Below, in pieces: positions 33,534 through 41,653 of a stretch of DNA of 52,957 nt; the first letter of the stretch is position 1, and the number at the start of each line of letters is the position of its first letter. The stretch comes from Nodosilinea sp. WJT8-NPBG4 (GTDB taxonomy: Bacteria; Cyanobacteriota; Cyanobacteriia; Phormidesmidales; Phormidesmidaceae). The notes under the pieces are model-generated. The model searched no databases, was not told the DNA's origin, and saw only the letters and a list, made by a program, of their open reading frames with translations. The translations under genes were made by a program, and so were the position numbers. Location of the stretch: the NCBI GenBank assembly GCA_019359285.1, contig JAHHHQ010000074.1:1-52957 (forward strand). The letters run 5' to 3'.

Positions 33534-33701
33534 ATGGATACCCCAGATTTGACTAAGCAATTGCTGGCTTTAGCCGATTGTCTATCGGAACTAGGGCTCA
33601 GCGAGCTGACTATCCGAAAAGAAGATGGTGAACGCGTTCGTATCGTTGTGGGCGATGAATTTACACAGCTGAGGCAAGACTACAAAAAAAGACGCGATTG
33701 A
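33534..33701 (+). CDS. Small hypothetical protein
   Basis: 55 residues, MDTPDLTKQLLALADCLSEL followed by GLSELTIRKEDGERVRIVVG and a basic tail ending YKKRRD. An amphipathic helix followed by a two-strand pattern gives it a protein-like look. Codon use resembles neighbouring genes, and the ATG at 33534 is preceded by a weak GGAT. No family recognised. It lies between the primase and the PDDEXK gene and could be a small plasmid regulator. Confidence 0.45.
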   Translation: MDTPDLTKQLLALADCLSELGLSELTIRKEDGERVRIVVGDEFTQLRQDYKKRRD

Positions 33702-33829
33702 GATGTCTTTTGAGGCTCTGTGGTGGTGCGTGCATGGGTTTTCGAGAGCTGGATCGCCACATTGGAGTACCCCAGCAAACCCTCACTACTAGGGTGACCG
33801 AAATAGACTCGGAAGATGGCTCGGCTAAT
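33702..33829. other. Short spacer
   Basis: A plus-strand frame (33698-33895, with GFRELDRHIGVPQQTLTTRVTEID) looks helix-turn-helix-like but runs antisense into the end of the PDDEXK gene, so it may be a truncated antitoxin-like remnant. Too weak to call. Confidence 0.3.
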
Positions 33830-34885
33830 TCACGCTTCAACTGCTTCATTCCCCTCCGACAGCTCATTTACTACCGCATCCAGTTCCATTTCTAGCTCCT
33901 CAATGGTGGGCAGGTTGGCCTTGAGCTGGTCTGGCAGGCTGTGGGTAGTGATGGCGATCGGAGTGTTGACGTTGCGCAGGGCGTATTCAGCGATCGTTTT
34001 ATCCTTTGATTTACACAGCACGATGCCGATAGTGGGTTGGTCATCCGGGTGACGCAACAAATCATCCACTGCCGCGACGTAGAAGTTCATCTTGCCAGTG
34101 TACTCAGGGCGAAATTCCGTTACCTTCAGGTCGATGACCACATAACACCGCAGCTTGAGATGGTAGAACAGCATATCCATGAAGTACTCATTGCCAGAGA
34201 CTTCCAATCGATACTGACTACCGACGAAAGCAAACCCGACACCCAGCTCCAGCAGAAAATCCCTGATTCGTTCGACCAGAGCCTTTTCTAGCTCTCGCTC
34301 TTGGGTAGAGGATGTCAGATTGAGAAAGTCGAAATTGTAGGGGTCTTTAAGCAGCTGTTGAGCGAGATCAGACTGTTCCGGCGGTAGGGTGCGCTCAAAA
34401 TTGGTAACAGCTCCACCTTGACGCTGGAACAGGTTGGATTCAATCTGCATGGCCAGAATATTCCGACTCCAGCCATTCTTGAGGGTGCCTTGAGCATACC
34501 AGAGCCGTTCATTTGGGGCTTTCAGCTTATCTAGGAGAGCTTGATTGTGATACCAAGTAATTTGTGCAAGCACCTCCTGCACAATTGTCTGATCTGGATA
34601 AGCTTCCGCAAAAGCCCGCATGTATTTGAGGTTGCGTGGTGAAAACCCCTTCATGTCGGGGAACTCCCGCTTCAGATCTTTGGCGAGGCGGTCGATGACC
34701 TTTGCCCCCCATCCTTCCTGCTGCTGGCGGGCAAGAATTTCCCTTCCAATCTGCCAATACAAGATGACCAGCTCTTTATTGACGGCGAGAGCTGCCTTTA
34801 CCTGCGCCTGGCGTATGCGTGTTTTGAGGTCCTTGAGAAAGACGTCATAATTGTCGGCGGGAAATAGGGAATTGTCTTGTGGCAA
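33830..34885 (-). CDS. PDDEXK nuclease-domain protein (YhcG/DUF1016 family)
   Basis: 351 residues, full length for the family. The N-terminal DUF1016_N part (about 15-160: LYWQIGREILARQQQEGWGAKVIDRLAKDLKREFPDMKGFSPRNLKYM in pieces, TWYHNQALLDK) and the C-terminal PDDEXK nuclease domain (about 200-340), with NEYFMDMLFYHLKLRCYVVIDLK providing the D and D-x-K of the catalytic core, and VGFAFVGSQYRLEV before it. Members are often found in defence islands or beside restriction systems and are thought to be DNases; the cellular role is unsettled. Divergent from the WGR-domain gene (90 bp between starts). ATG at 34885. Confidence 0.92.
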   Translation of the reverse strand: MPQDNSLFPADNYDVFLKDLKTRIRQAQVKAALAVNKELVILYWQIGREILARQQQEGWGAKVIDRLAKDLKREFPDMKGFSPRNLKYMRAFAEAYPDQTIVQEVLAQITWYHNQALLDKLKAPNERLWYAQGTLKNGWSRNILAMQIESNLFQRQGGAVTNFERTLPPEQSDLAQQLLKDPYNFDFLNLTSSTQERELEKALVERIRDFLLELGVGFAFVGSQYRLEVSGNEYFMDMLFYHLKLRCYVVIDLKVTEFRPEYTGKMNFYVAAVDDLLRHPDDQPTIGIVLCKSKDKTIAEYALRNVNTPIAITTHSLPDQLKANLPTIEELEMELDAVVNELSEGNEAVEA

Positions 34886-34974
34886 GGGACTTTTCCTTCA
34901 TTTGCAGACCCCTTATTATCAGGCTAAGACGGCAACGAGCTACAAGGCTTTTTGGGAGCGCAAAGGTGGAGTCT

Positions 34975-35223
34975 ATGCCCCAGCTAAGCTATGACCCAGC
35001 ACAATGGCAGGAGCTGTTTTGGCAGCGGGGCGATCGCTATTACTGGTGCGCTCTACGCCAGAACCTATTTGGCGAGTGGGTAGTGCTGCGCAAGTGGGGT
35101 GGCCGCCGGACAGGTAAGGGTGGGCAGTGCGAGACTTTGTGCGCCGATCTTAAAGAAGGCAATCAGCTGATGCAGGATGTCCTTAAACGCAGGCGTTATC
35201 GAGGGTATGTGCTGGTCAGTTAG
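34975..35223 (+). CDS. WGR-domain protein
   Basis: 82 residues from the ATG at 34975, preceded by GGAG. A longer frame from 34879 overlaps the PDDEXK gene start and its extra residues look non-coding. The whole protein is one WGR domain: YYWCALRQNLFGEWVVLRKWGGRRTGKGG contains the W-G-R core, followed by a helix (ADLKEGNQLMQDVLKRRRYRGY). WGR domains bind nucleic acid ends in PARPs and occur alone in many bacteria and plasmids. It may act with the plasmid maintenance genes next to it; its role is unknown. Confidence 0.85.
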   Translation: MPQLSYDPAQWQELFWQRGDRYYWCALRQNLFGEWVVLRKWGGRRTGKGGQCETLCADLKEGNQLMQDVLKRRRYRGYVLVS

Positions 35224-35301
35224 ATCAACTCAGACTTGAGCTTTATGGCCTGTAACCCTCGCCATGCTAGTGCTTAAGGCAAACCGAACAGGAAAGCATT
35301 G

Positions 35302-35400
35302 GCCACAAGCGTCTAAACTTATATATGTCTATGTGTCTAGGCATATATAAGTTTAGACATATAGACATATTGATGTCTTGATATCAAGACGCTATCCTCA
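35302..35400. promoter_or_regulatory. Partition-site-like operator region upstream of parA
   Basis: A perfect 17-bp inverted repeat, GTCTAAACTTATATATG (35311-35327) and its complement (35342-35358), and a perfect 16-bp palindrome GTCTTGATATCAAGAC (35375-35390). Within it TTTAGACATATAGA (35352-35365) and, on the other strand, CCTAGACACATAGA near 35330-35343 match the TCTAGACATAYAGA repeats inside the parB gene. This is probably where the partition proteins bind to repress parA and to segregate the plasmid. Confidence 0.7.
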
Positions 35401-35424
35401 AAGCGCTGTTATAGGATTAGCTTT

Positions 35425-36189
35425 GTGAAAATCTGTTCAGCAATTTCTCTGTCTGGGGGGCAGGGAAAGACGACGACAGTGTTTTTTACCGCGCTGCTGC
35501 TGGCTCGGCAGGGCAAAAAGGTGCTGGCGGTGGATGCTGACCCTCAGGCAAACCTGACCTTCTATCTGGGTCATGAGGTGCAGCCCGATGAACCTAGCCT
35601 GTTTGAGGTGCTGACCAAGCAGGTCGAGGTTGAGGATGGGATTTACGGCACCCAGTACGAGAACCTATTTGTGATGCCTGCCGATCGCGGCCTGTTCAAA
35701 GTAAGCGATTTTCTCAGCAGCAGTGGGGCGGGGGCCTTCATCTTGAAGCAGCGGCTGCGCAAGATTCACGACATGTTTGATGTGGTGCTGATCGATGTGC
35801 AACCGTCGCGATCGCAGATCTGCCTCTCCGCCGTCGGAGCCTCTGACCATGTGCTAATTCCGGTAGAGGCCAATGTTAAAGGGGTCAACTCCCTGGTCGA
35901 TACGCTGGATTTTTTGGATGAACAAGCTGAGCTAGAGGCGTTCACTGGGTCTGTGCTAGGTATAATTCCTTTTCGCGATCGCTGGGTGGGCAACACTCAA
36001 ACTTTAGAGGGTCGGCAAAACATCGCTGCCATGAAAGAGTTCGCCGGTGAGGCCCCCATTCTGGCCTCCATCCGCGAGTCGGAGAAGTTTAAGAACGCTA
36101 TTCGGCAGGGCAAGTTGCTCAGCGAACTGAACCAGCCCGACCTGCAATACCCCTTTGAGCAAATTGTAGAGGCCCTTACGCATGAGTGA
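35425..36189 (+). CDS. parA: ParA-family partition ATPase
   Basis: 254 residues with a deviant Walker A motif (SLSGGQGKTTT, K15), Walker A' / switch region VDADPQANLTF, and Walker B-type VVLIDVQPS. No N-terminal helix-turn-helix is present, so it is the short type Ib-like ParA that usually pairs with a small ribbon-helix-helix ParB. It uses ATP to move plasmid copies over the nucleoid. GTG start at 35425 with AGGA upstream. It overlaps the following gene by 8 bp, so the two are translationally coupled. Operator repeats lie directly upstream. Confidence 0.92.
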   Translation: MKICSAISLSGGQGKTTTVFFTALLLARQGKKVLAVDADPQANLTFYLGHEVQPDEPSLFEVLTKQVEVEDGIYGTQYENLFVMPADRGLFKVSDFLSSSGAGAFILKQRLRKIHDMFDVVLIDVQPSRSQICLSAVGASDHVLIPVEANVKGVNSLVDTLDFLDEQAELEAFTGSVLGIIPFRDRWVGNTQTLEGRQNIAAMKEFAGEAPILASIRESEKFKNAIRQGKLLSELNQPDLQYPFEQIVEALTHE

Positions 36190-36727
36190 TGCCCTAGACC
36201 GACTCAAACAACGGCAGCGTCCTAAGGTCGCCCCCCGGGATGCCTCTCTGACCTCAAAGCCTCAAGATGTCCAGACGCCAAAACCTCAAGACATACAGAT
36301 ATCTAGACATATAGAAGGTGACGGTATGGCGGTTGACGCCGCTGTGCCAGGTCTTTCGGAGCTAATGATGTCTAGACATACAGATATCCAGATGTCTGAA
36401 ACTTTTAAGTCTGGGATAGCTGTGGGAGCTTCTAGACATACAGACATTCAGGCATCTAGACATATAGAGATAGAGAGTGAGCCACCGACAAAGCGCAGCA
36501 CCTTTCGGCTAGAAGCCGATCTGATCGAACGGCTGCACACGTTTTGTCGGCACCAGGGGCTAAGCCGTGAAGTGTTGATCGAGGCCATGTACGAGTATAT
36601 GGAGGCCAACCCCGAGGCTCTAGCCCAGGTGGTGGAAAACGCTAGCCAGAAGCATGATAACCGGCTGCAGTTAGCTAACCGCAAACGGGCTGAGGCGATG
36701 ATGAGCAAGTTTGGCCGAGATGCTTGA
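36182..36727 (+). CDS. ParB-like ribbon-helix-helix partition protein
   Basis: 181 residues. The C-terminal part (about 103-160: KRSTFRLEADLIERLHTFCR, GLSREVLIEAMYEYM) is a ribbon-helix-helix DNA-binding domain with an extended tail. The first 100 residues are low-complexity and contain recurring SRHTDIQ / SRHIE peptides. These arise because the DNA carries five copies of TC(T/A)AGACATA(T/C)AGA, the same element seen upstream of parA. Such small RHH proteins serve as centromere-binding partners of short ParA proteins. Starts at 36182, overlapping parA. The disordered N-terminus probably contains the ParA-stimulating peptide. The ParB role is inferred from position and domain. Confidence 0.82.
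   Translation: MSDALDRLKQRQRPKVAPRDASLTSKPQDVQTPKPQDIQISRHIEGDGMAVDAAVPGLSELMMSRHTDIQMSETFKSGIAVGASRHTDIQASRHIEIESEPPTKRSTFRLEADLIERLHTFCRHQGLSREVLIEAMYEYMEANPEALAQVVENASQKHDNRLQLANRKRAEAMMSKFGRDA
36286..36468 (+). repeat. Five centromere-like repeats inside the parB reading frame
   Basis: TCAAGACATACAGA at 36286-36299, TCTAGACATATAGA at 36302-36315 and 36455-36468, and TCTAGACATACAGA at 36371-36384 and 36431-36444. The last four are in the same codon phase and encode SRHI/SRHT; the first is in another phase. Intervals are 16, 69, 60 and 24 bp. Confidence 0.85.
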
Positions 36728-37304
36728 TGCCTGATGGCAGCCCAAACGAGACGAGGGGAATGGCACGCTGTGGGTGAACTTGGGATAATACAATTACCAC
36801 GGCGTTCCTCGTTGAAGGCTAGGACACCATGACCGTTGCAACTACCCGCATGGGTCTGGAGGAGTTTTTTGCCTATACCAGCAACCTCGACACCCTCTAT
36901 GAGTTAGAAGGCGGGGAACTGATAGGCCAGGTATTGATTTTGTGTTGTGCTGGATGTGTACAGTAGCTTTTATTATCGTGGAGACACACTGGTGTCAGTA
37001 AAGCAGCAAAGCTAAAGTCAGCTTGCTTTTTCTGCCTTAAAGTAATAAAGAAGATTTCGTCAACGACACGAATTTGTCTCGATGTCATTCAATCTAGCGC
37101 TGTACAGCTCAGTCAAAGACCTCAACCGTCTCACCGTTCCAGCCATGAGGCAGCGCAACGAAAAATCAAAGGTTTCCAGCTGTCTCAGGTGAGACGTAAG
37201 CCGACCGCACGCCCCAATACCCGGAAAGCCTTATAAACCGTCGCTTTCTACTGTACGAAATCTGAATACTGTCTAGTAAAGCAAGGCAGGCACACCACGG
37301 ATCC
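36728..37304. other. Intergenic region with Uma2 remnant
   Basis: Apart from the Uma2 fragment at 36829-36966 I see nothing recognisable. The DNA right of 36930 is unrelated to Uma2 genes and lower in GC, so an insertion or deletion joined two unrelated stretches near 36930. Confidence 0.5.
36829..36966 (+). pseudogene. Uma2-family endonuclease, N-terminal remnant
   Basis: The frame reads MTVATTRMGLEEFFAYTSNL then DTLYELEGGELIGQ, the standard start of Uma2 (DUF820, PDDEXK-type) proteins that are very numerous in cyanobacteria. After GELIGQ it runs into unrelated residues and stops at 46 codons, against about 190-200 in the family. The nuclease core is missing. Confidence 0.8.
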
Positions 37305-37853
37305 ATGAGCACCAATGGCCAGGCGAAGGTACTAACCCACGACGAAATTGCCCGGCTGTTTGCGGCGATGGGCTCCCCACGCGATCGAGCGCTGTTCGTC
37401 ATCCTGCTTTACTGTGGGCTGCGGGTAAGTGAGGCGATTTCACTCCAGCCTAGTGACATTAAGGGCGACGTGCTAGTGCTACCGGCGAAGGCGACGAAGG
37501 GTAAGCTGGCCACCCGGCAGATTGATATCCACCCCAAGCTGGCGGCGCTGTTAGCGGCCTATGACAACGGCGGGGCTGAGTACCTATTCCCCGGTCGGCA
37601 TGGCCGGGGCCGGTTAGCGCGATCGTCGGCTGATTGGCTGCTCGACCAAGTGCTGGCCTATGCCGGGCTGGGTGGGCTGGGGATTAGCACCCACAGCTTC
37701 AGGCGCACAGCGCTAACCAACCTGAGCAATGCCGGGGTGCCGCTGCGGGTGATTCAGGAGATCAGCGGCCACCGCTCTCTTGCATCGTTGCAGCGGTATC
37801 TGGAGGTGAGCCCGGAGCAGAAGAAGAGGGCGATCTCGGCCCTGAACTATTAA
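37305..37853 (+). CDS. Short tyrosine recombinase (integrase)
   Basis: 182 residues, catalytic domain only. R40 (CGLRVSEA), beta-hairpin Lys (KATKGKL), H130 and R133 (THSFRRT), H156 (SGHRS) and Y165 (LQRYLEV) make a full R-K-H-R-H-Y set. No N-terminal core-binding domain. Such short integrases are common on cyanobacterial plasmids and may resolve multimers (XerCD-like) or mediate integration. It resembles the integrase at 17145-17684 in size and order of motifs but differs in sequence. ATG at 37305; no clear att repeats seen beside it. Confidence 0.9.
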   Translation: MSTNGQAKVLTHDEIARLFAAMGSPRDRALFVILLYCGLRVSEAISLQPSDIKGDVLVLPAKATKGKLATRQIDIHPKLAALLAAYDNGGAEYLFPGRHGRGRLARSSADWLLDQVLAYAGLGGLGISTHSFRRTALTNLSNAGVPLRVIQEISGHRSLASLQRYLEVSPEQKKRAISALNY

Positions 37854-38340
37854 GTAAGAATGCCGCGCATGGCTGAGCCTAGGATGCCCTTCTCCTCAGG
37901 AAAACGCCATAAAGTTCTCTGCCAGCAGATGAAAAGACAATAACCCTAGCGGCTACGAACCCCTTTAGGTGGCATCCCTATAATCTATGCTCCGTCATGG
38001 TAAAAACGCCGAGACCACCTCTTGAACTCATTGCCTGTGCGAGGTGCTCGCCCCCTGTTCTTTTGCCTAGATATTCCTAAGTCTCTGAAGGCTGTCTCAT
38101 TAAGCTGTTGCGCATCCAAACTGCATACAATTTTTGCTAAACCCTTGCTGCCAGGATTGCAGGGCGATCACTCTTGTGTAGTTTAAATCCCTAACAGCTT
38201 AAGCCTCTTTTATTGCCGTGACTAATTACTAATAAGGTACCCGCGTGGGTGATGCCCTTGTTAGGCCTAAACATTCATGATTGAAAAACATAGAGGAAAC
38301 TCTCTCCACCCCATCATTCCTTTAAACAAGGCAAACAATC
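37854..38340. other. Intergenic region, nothing recognised
   Basis: About 490 bp upstream of the three-gene cassette. A short match to the region before the efflux operon (ctcttattgccgtga..taat; here 38209-38231, there 19440-19460) is the only shared segment I noticed. It should contain the cassette promoter; AAGG precedes the ATG at 38341. Confidence 0.45.
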
Positions 38341-39918
38341 ATGGCATTAGTTGAACCCAGTGTACTTGCCAATTCTGTAATGGCAAAGCTTTACGATGTC
38401 TTGACTAATGGTGACGACACCGTTCCTAAATCTGAAGACAATTTCTTGAGCTGGAGTACGCCTGGCATTCCAGTGGATGAAGCCGATTTTGACTTCCTTT
38501 CCCAGGGACTAACGGGCGTTGTTAAAAAACCGGCCTTAGATGAAATGCGCACCACCGACAGTGAGGGTAACACCACTAACCAACCTGAAATAACCCCAGC
38601 TTTGCTAGAAGGCATGCGCGCTCAAGATACGGCCCGCCTTTACATGCAGGCTGAAGCCTTTGCTCGGTTAGTCGATTTTGTGCCAGATCTGGCCAAAGGT
38701 ACTAATGAACAGTTCAAGCAGCTCAGTGTTATGAACAACGAAGGTTCCCTGAGCGATCGCTACGAATATATCCTACGAATGAGCCAAGTCATGCAGGCAG
38801 AACTGCCTGAGGCAACCAAAAAAAAGATTGAAAAATTTCGGGGGCTTTTGAGCGTTATTCGTACCAAAAAGAACCTGATTGATGACTCAGAAACCCAGGT
38901 CGCAGAGCCTAGTCCTCTGGTGCAGATCTACAACGAAAAACTCAAGGCCTACGAAGATGCTGCCTTGGAGTACAACTCCCATCGCATTGACGCGCTAGCT
39001 GCCGACAATGCCAAGGCCATTCACTACTGGGCCATTAACGCTAATATCCTGCGCAATCGGGTCAAAGGAGCGCTGACCGACTGGGTCACCAACGGCTACA
39101 AAAACGACTACGAGCAAATTGCCGCATTTATCGATCAGGTAATGCAGCGTGATATGTCTCTGCTCAAAGAACAGTACCGCGACGATCTGGCTAAAGCCAG
39201 ACTGACCGGACTAGCCTCTGGCAGCGACTTTTACTACAGCTCCTTAGTGCCGGGCAACTTTATCCGCTCCTCAGGCTGGACAGAGTATGGCTTTAGCGCC
39301 TCTGACTACAATCAGCACAGCAATTCCAGCTATCGCTACGATCGGTCTTCTACTAGCGGTGGCGGCGGCTTCCTGTGGTTTGGTGGCGGGGGTAGCGCCA
39401 GCAATAGCAGTAGCGAAAGCACCTCCAACATTCGCTTTGATAGCGAGCACTTTGGTCTCAAGTTCAAAATTGCCCAGGTACCCATTGTCCGACCCTGGTT
39501 AAAAACCGCTTTTCTGATGAGCAAGTCCTGGCGGTTTGATCAAAACAACCCCGAGGCCCAGAGCGAGATGGTAAGCGACGGCGGCAGCCCGGCCAAAGGC
39601 TTAATTCCAGCCTACCCCACCTCCATTATCTTTATCAAAGATCTGGAGCTGTCCCTGGGTAAGAGCAGTGGATTTACTGACTTCCACTCCCAGTACCAAA
39701 GCTCCTCAGCCAGTGGTGGCGGCTATGTCTCCTTTGGCCCTTTCCACCTGGGCGGTTCCCACGGCAGAAAGTCCGCTAGTGGTGAACAAACCTCCAACTA
39801 CCACTACGACGCCGACACCCAAACGATGAAGGTCCCGGGCACGCAGATTATCGGCTTTAAGTGCCACGTGCTGCCCAAGTCCCCCAACCCCCTGAGCAGC
39901 ATTACCAGCTGGATCTAG
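38341..39918 (+). CDS. Unknown protein with Gly/Ser-rich segment and shared RPWL domain (cassette gene 1)
   Basis: 525 residues, no signal peptide. The N-terminal part (about 1-320) is mostly helical and acidic. Residues about 325-365 form a Gly/Ser-rich stretch (SSTSGGGGFLWFGGGGSASN) that, with flanking beta-like SSYRYDR and SNIRFDSEHFGLKFKIAQV, resembles a membrane-insertion hairpin. There follows a domain IVRPWLKTAFLMSKSWRFD ... GLIPAYPTSIIFIKDLELS. The end TQIIGFKCHVLPKSPNP recurs in gene 2. I do not recognise a named family. First of three co-directional genes; a hairpin lies in the 93-bp gap (to 40012) before gene 2. Pore formation is only a guess from the Gly/Ser-rich hairpin. Confidence 0.8.
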   Translation: MALVEPSVLANSVMAKLYDVLTNGDDTVPKSEDNFLSWSTPGIPVDEADFDFLSQGLTGVVKKPALDEMRTTDSEGNTTNQPEITPALLEGMRAQDTARLYMQAEAFARLVDFVPDLAKGTNEQFKQLSVMNNEGSLSDRYEYILRMSQVMQAELPEATKKKIEKFRGLLSVIRTKKNLIDDSETQVAEPSPLVQIYNEKLKAYEDAALEYNSHRIDALAADNAKAIHYWAINANILRNRVKGALTDWVTNGYKNDYEQIAAFIDQVMQRDMSLLKEQYRDDLAKARLTGLASGSDFYYSSLVPGNFIRSSGWTEYGFSASDYNQHSNSSYRYDRSSTSGGGGFLWFGGGGSASNSSSESTSNIRFDSEHFGLKFKIAQVPIVRPWLKTAFLMSKSWRFDQNNPEAQSEMVSDGGSPAKGLIPAYPTSIIFIKDLELSLGKSSGFTDFHSQYQSSSASGGGYVSFGPFHLGGSHGRKSASGEQTSNYHYDADTQTMKVPGTQIIGFKCHVLPKSPNPLSSITSWI

Positions 39919-39928
39919 GACATTTTGT

Positions 39929-39962
39929 GGGCAGTGGCGGCTAGGAATGGCAGCCACTGCCC
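39929..39962 (+). promoter_or_regulatory. Hairpin between cassette genes 1 and 2
   Basis: GGGCAGTGGC (39929-39938) pairs perfectly with GCCACTGCCC (39953-39962), 14-nt loop, no T-run. It begins 10 bp past the gene 1 stop. It may slow exonucleases or act as a partial attenuator, setting the ratio of gene 1 to genes 2 and 3. Confidence 0.55.
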
Positions 39963-40011
39963 CGGCCAGGTATTCAATCCCTTCATCGTTATTTTCACCG
40001 GGAGCAAAGCA

Positions 40012-41595
40012 ATGGAGATTGCTACTCAGCTGGCTTTAATGGCAAAAGCCAAAAAGGTTTTTGGCACCGAGCAAACATTTTTGAGTTTTCCAGTTACGCT
40101 ACTGCCCTTTACCAAGCAGCAGCTCAACTTTTTGGCCGATTTTAATATTCCAAATCTGCAAACCTTTTCCCTACTGGTCAATCAAATTCCGACCGGCGAA
40201 GCTTGGCTACCAACTGACCAGCACTACCTGTGGGATGCCTATAACGAAATTTTGGAGCAGGGAGATTTTGCCCTTTCGGTACGCACCGCTGCAGAAGAAA
40301 CGGAATATCAACGGGCCCGCAGTGTCTATCGGAGCATCCGCCCCGATGGCAGTGAGGAAGATACGGCGATGTACAGAACCTACAAGCAGTACAAAGACGC
40401 CTTTTTGCTGGCCCAGCAGACCTACCTGGCTGCTAAGACCACAGCCGAGTATTCCACAGATGTCGCAGTCAGGCAGCAGTGGCAAACCGTGGATGAACCT
40501 CGCCTGCGCAACGACCTGACTTCTTGCGAAAAGTTGTGGACCGTAGAGGGCCACAAAAACGAGATCGAGGCGGCCCAAAACACTGTTTTTGCCCTCAGCT
40601 CTAAATCTCCTGTAGCTACGCAGCAAGAGTGGAAATCACGCTTCAGTAAGGATCTAGATACCCTAACCGATGCAGCCAGCCTGCTCTCGGTCTATCCCAG
40701 CAGCTTTTCACCGTCTAATGCGCTGGAAGAAGGCTCCTGGCAGCCATTTAAGCTGACTGCCGACGAGGCCAAAGCGCTGGTGGCCCAAGCCCCAGAAGAA
40801 CTGCGCAACCGCCTAGAGGTGGGGGTAGGGGACACTGACCTCGTATCACTGTCGTTTGAGTTTAGCTCAGCCACTGTGTTGCGTCCGTGGCTAGCGACCG
40901 ATGCCTTTAAGTCACGGTTCTGGCGGTTTAGCGAGGCTACCCAAGGGCTTTCAAACGGCGCTAGCCCGCCTGCAGGTACTTGCCCGGCTTACGTAACGGC
41001 GATTGTCTTTGCCCGCAACCTGACCATTACTCGGCAAGCCAGCGCCCCCGATAACAAGACCGATCTTGCCCATCAGGCTACGCCACTGCCCGACTTCCAG
41101 TTTCCAATTATGGTGCAGGCGGTGCAGCAACCGCAGGTAATCAGGCAGCCAGGGATCGAAAAAGTCAAATTCAACCCTAAATTTCAGGCAATGGGTCGAG
41201 TGATGCCGCTAATGCAGCCGATAGAGGCTAGCTCTACTTTCAACAGGCCTGCTTTGAATTTGACTGCTAGCAATCTGACCATCCGCAGCAAACCGCAGAA
41301 CTTTAATGCCTCAATGGTCAGACGGATAGAGCTAGATCCCGATATGCAGCAGGTCGTAAGGGAGGATCGCCCAGCGCAGCGCGTGATTAATCAGAAGGTT
41401 TTCCGTGCCATTGAAGGGTCTACCTTTGACCGGCTCGATCCGGTCGTGTTGCAGGGTGGGTTTGGAACGGGCACTGCTACGCCGCCCCCACCGCCGCCGC
41501 CCTCTACCGAGGTGGACCCCAACATCTACATTTTTGCCTTTATCTGCAAACAGCTACCCCAATGCCCTAACCCGGATCCAAATTTGCAGTGGTAG
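40012..41595 (+). CDS. Unknown protein with shared RPWL domain (cassette gene 2)
   Basis: 527 residues from the ATG at 40012, which has GGAG in front; the frame is open to 39925, but the extra residues cover the hairpin and look non-coding. The N-terminal half is helical. At about 290-350 it has VLRPWLATDAFKSRFWRFSE ... GTCPAYVTAIVFARNLTIT, clearly homologous to the equivalent block of gene 1, and its end (IYIFAFICKQLPQCPNPDP) matches the end of gene 1. It lacks the Gly/Ser-rich segment and instead has a long linker (about 365-495) and a run of seven prolines. The two genes are therefore distant paralogues with a common core. Function unknown. Confidence 0.78.
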   Translation: MEIATQLALMAKAKKVFGTEQTFLSFPVTLLPFTKQQLNFLADFNIPNLQTFSLLVNQIPTGEAWLPTDQHYLWDAYNEILEQGDFALSVRTAAEETEYQRARSVYRSIRPDGSEEDTAMYRTYKQYKDAFLLAQQTYLAAKTTAEYSTDVAVRQQWQTVDEPRLRNDLTSCEKLWTVEGHKNEIEAAQNTVFALSSKSPVATQQEWKSRFSKDLDTLTDAASLLSVYPSSFSPSNALEEGSWQPFKLTADEAKALVAQAPEELRNRLEVGVGDTDLVSLSFEFSSATVLRPWLATDAFKSRFWRFSEATQGLSNGASPPAGTCPAYVTAIVFARNLTITRQASAPDNKTDLAHQATPLPDFQFPIMVQAVQQPQVIRQPGIEKVKFNPKFQAMGRVMPLMQPIEASSTFNRPALNLTASNLTIRSKPQNFNASMVRRIELDPDMQQVVREDRPAQRVINQKVFRAIEGSTFDRLDPVVLQGGFGTGTATPPPPPPPSTEVDPNIYIFAFICKQLPQCPNPDPNLQW

Positions 41596-41653
41596 GGCTA
41601 GGTTTACAGCTTAAGCCAAGTGGCTCTACAACAATCCCCCTGGAGAACTCACC

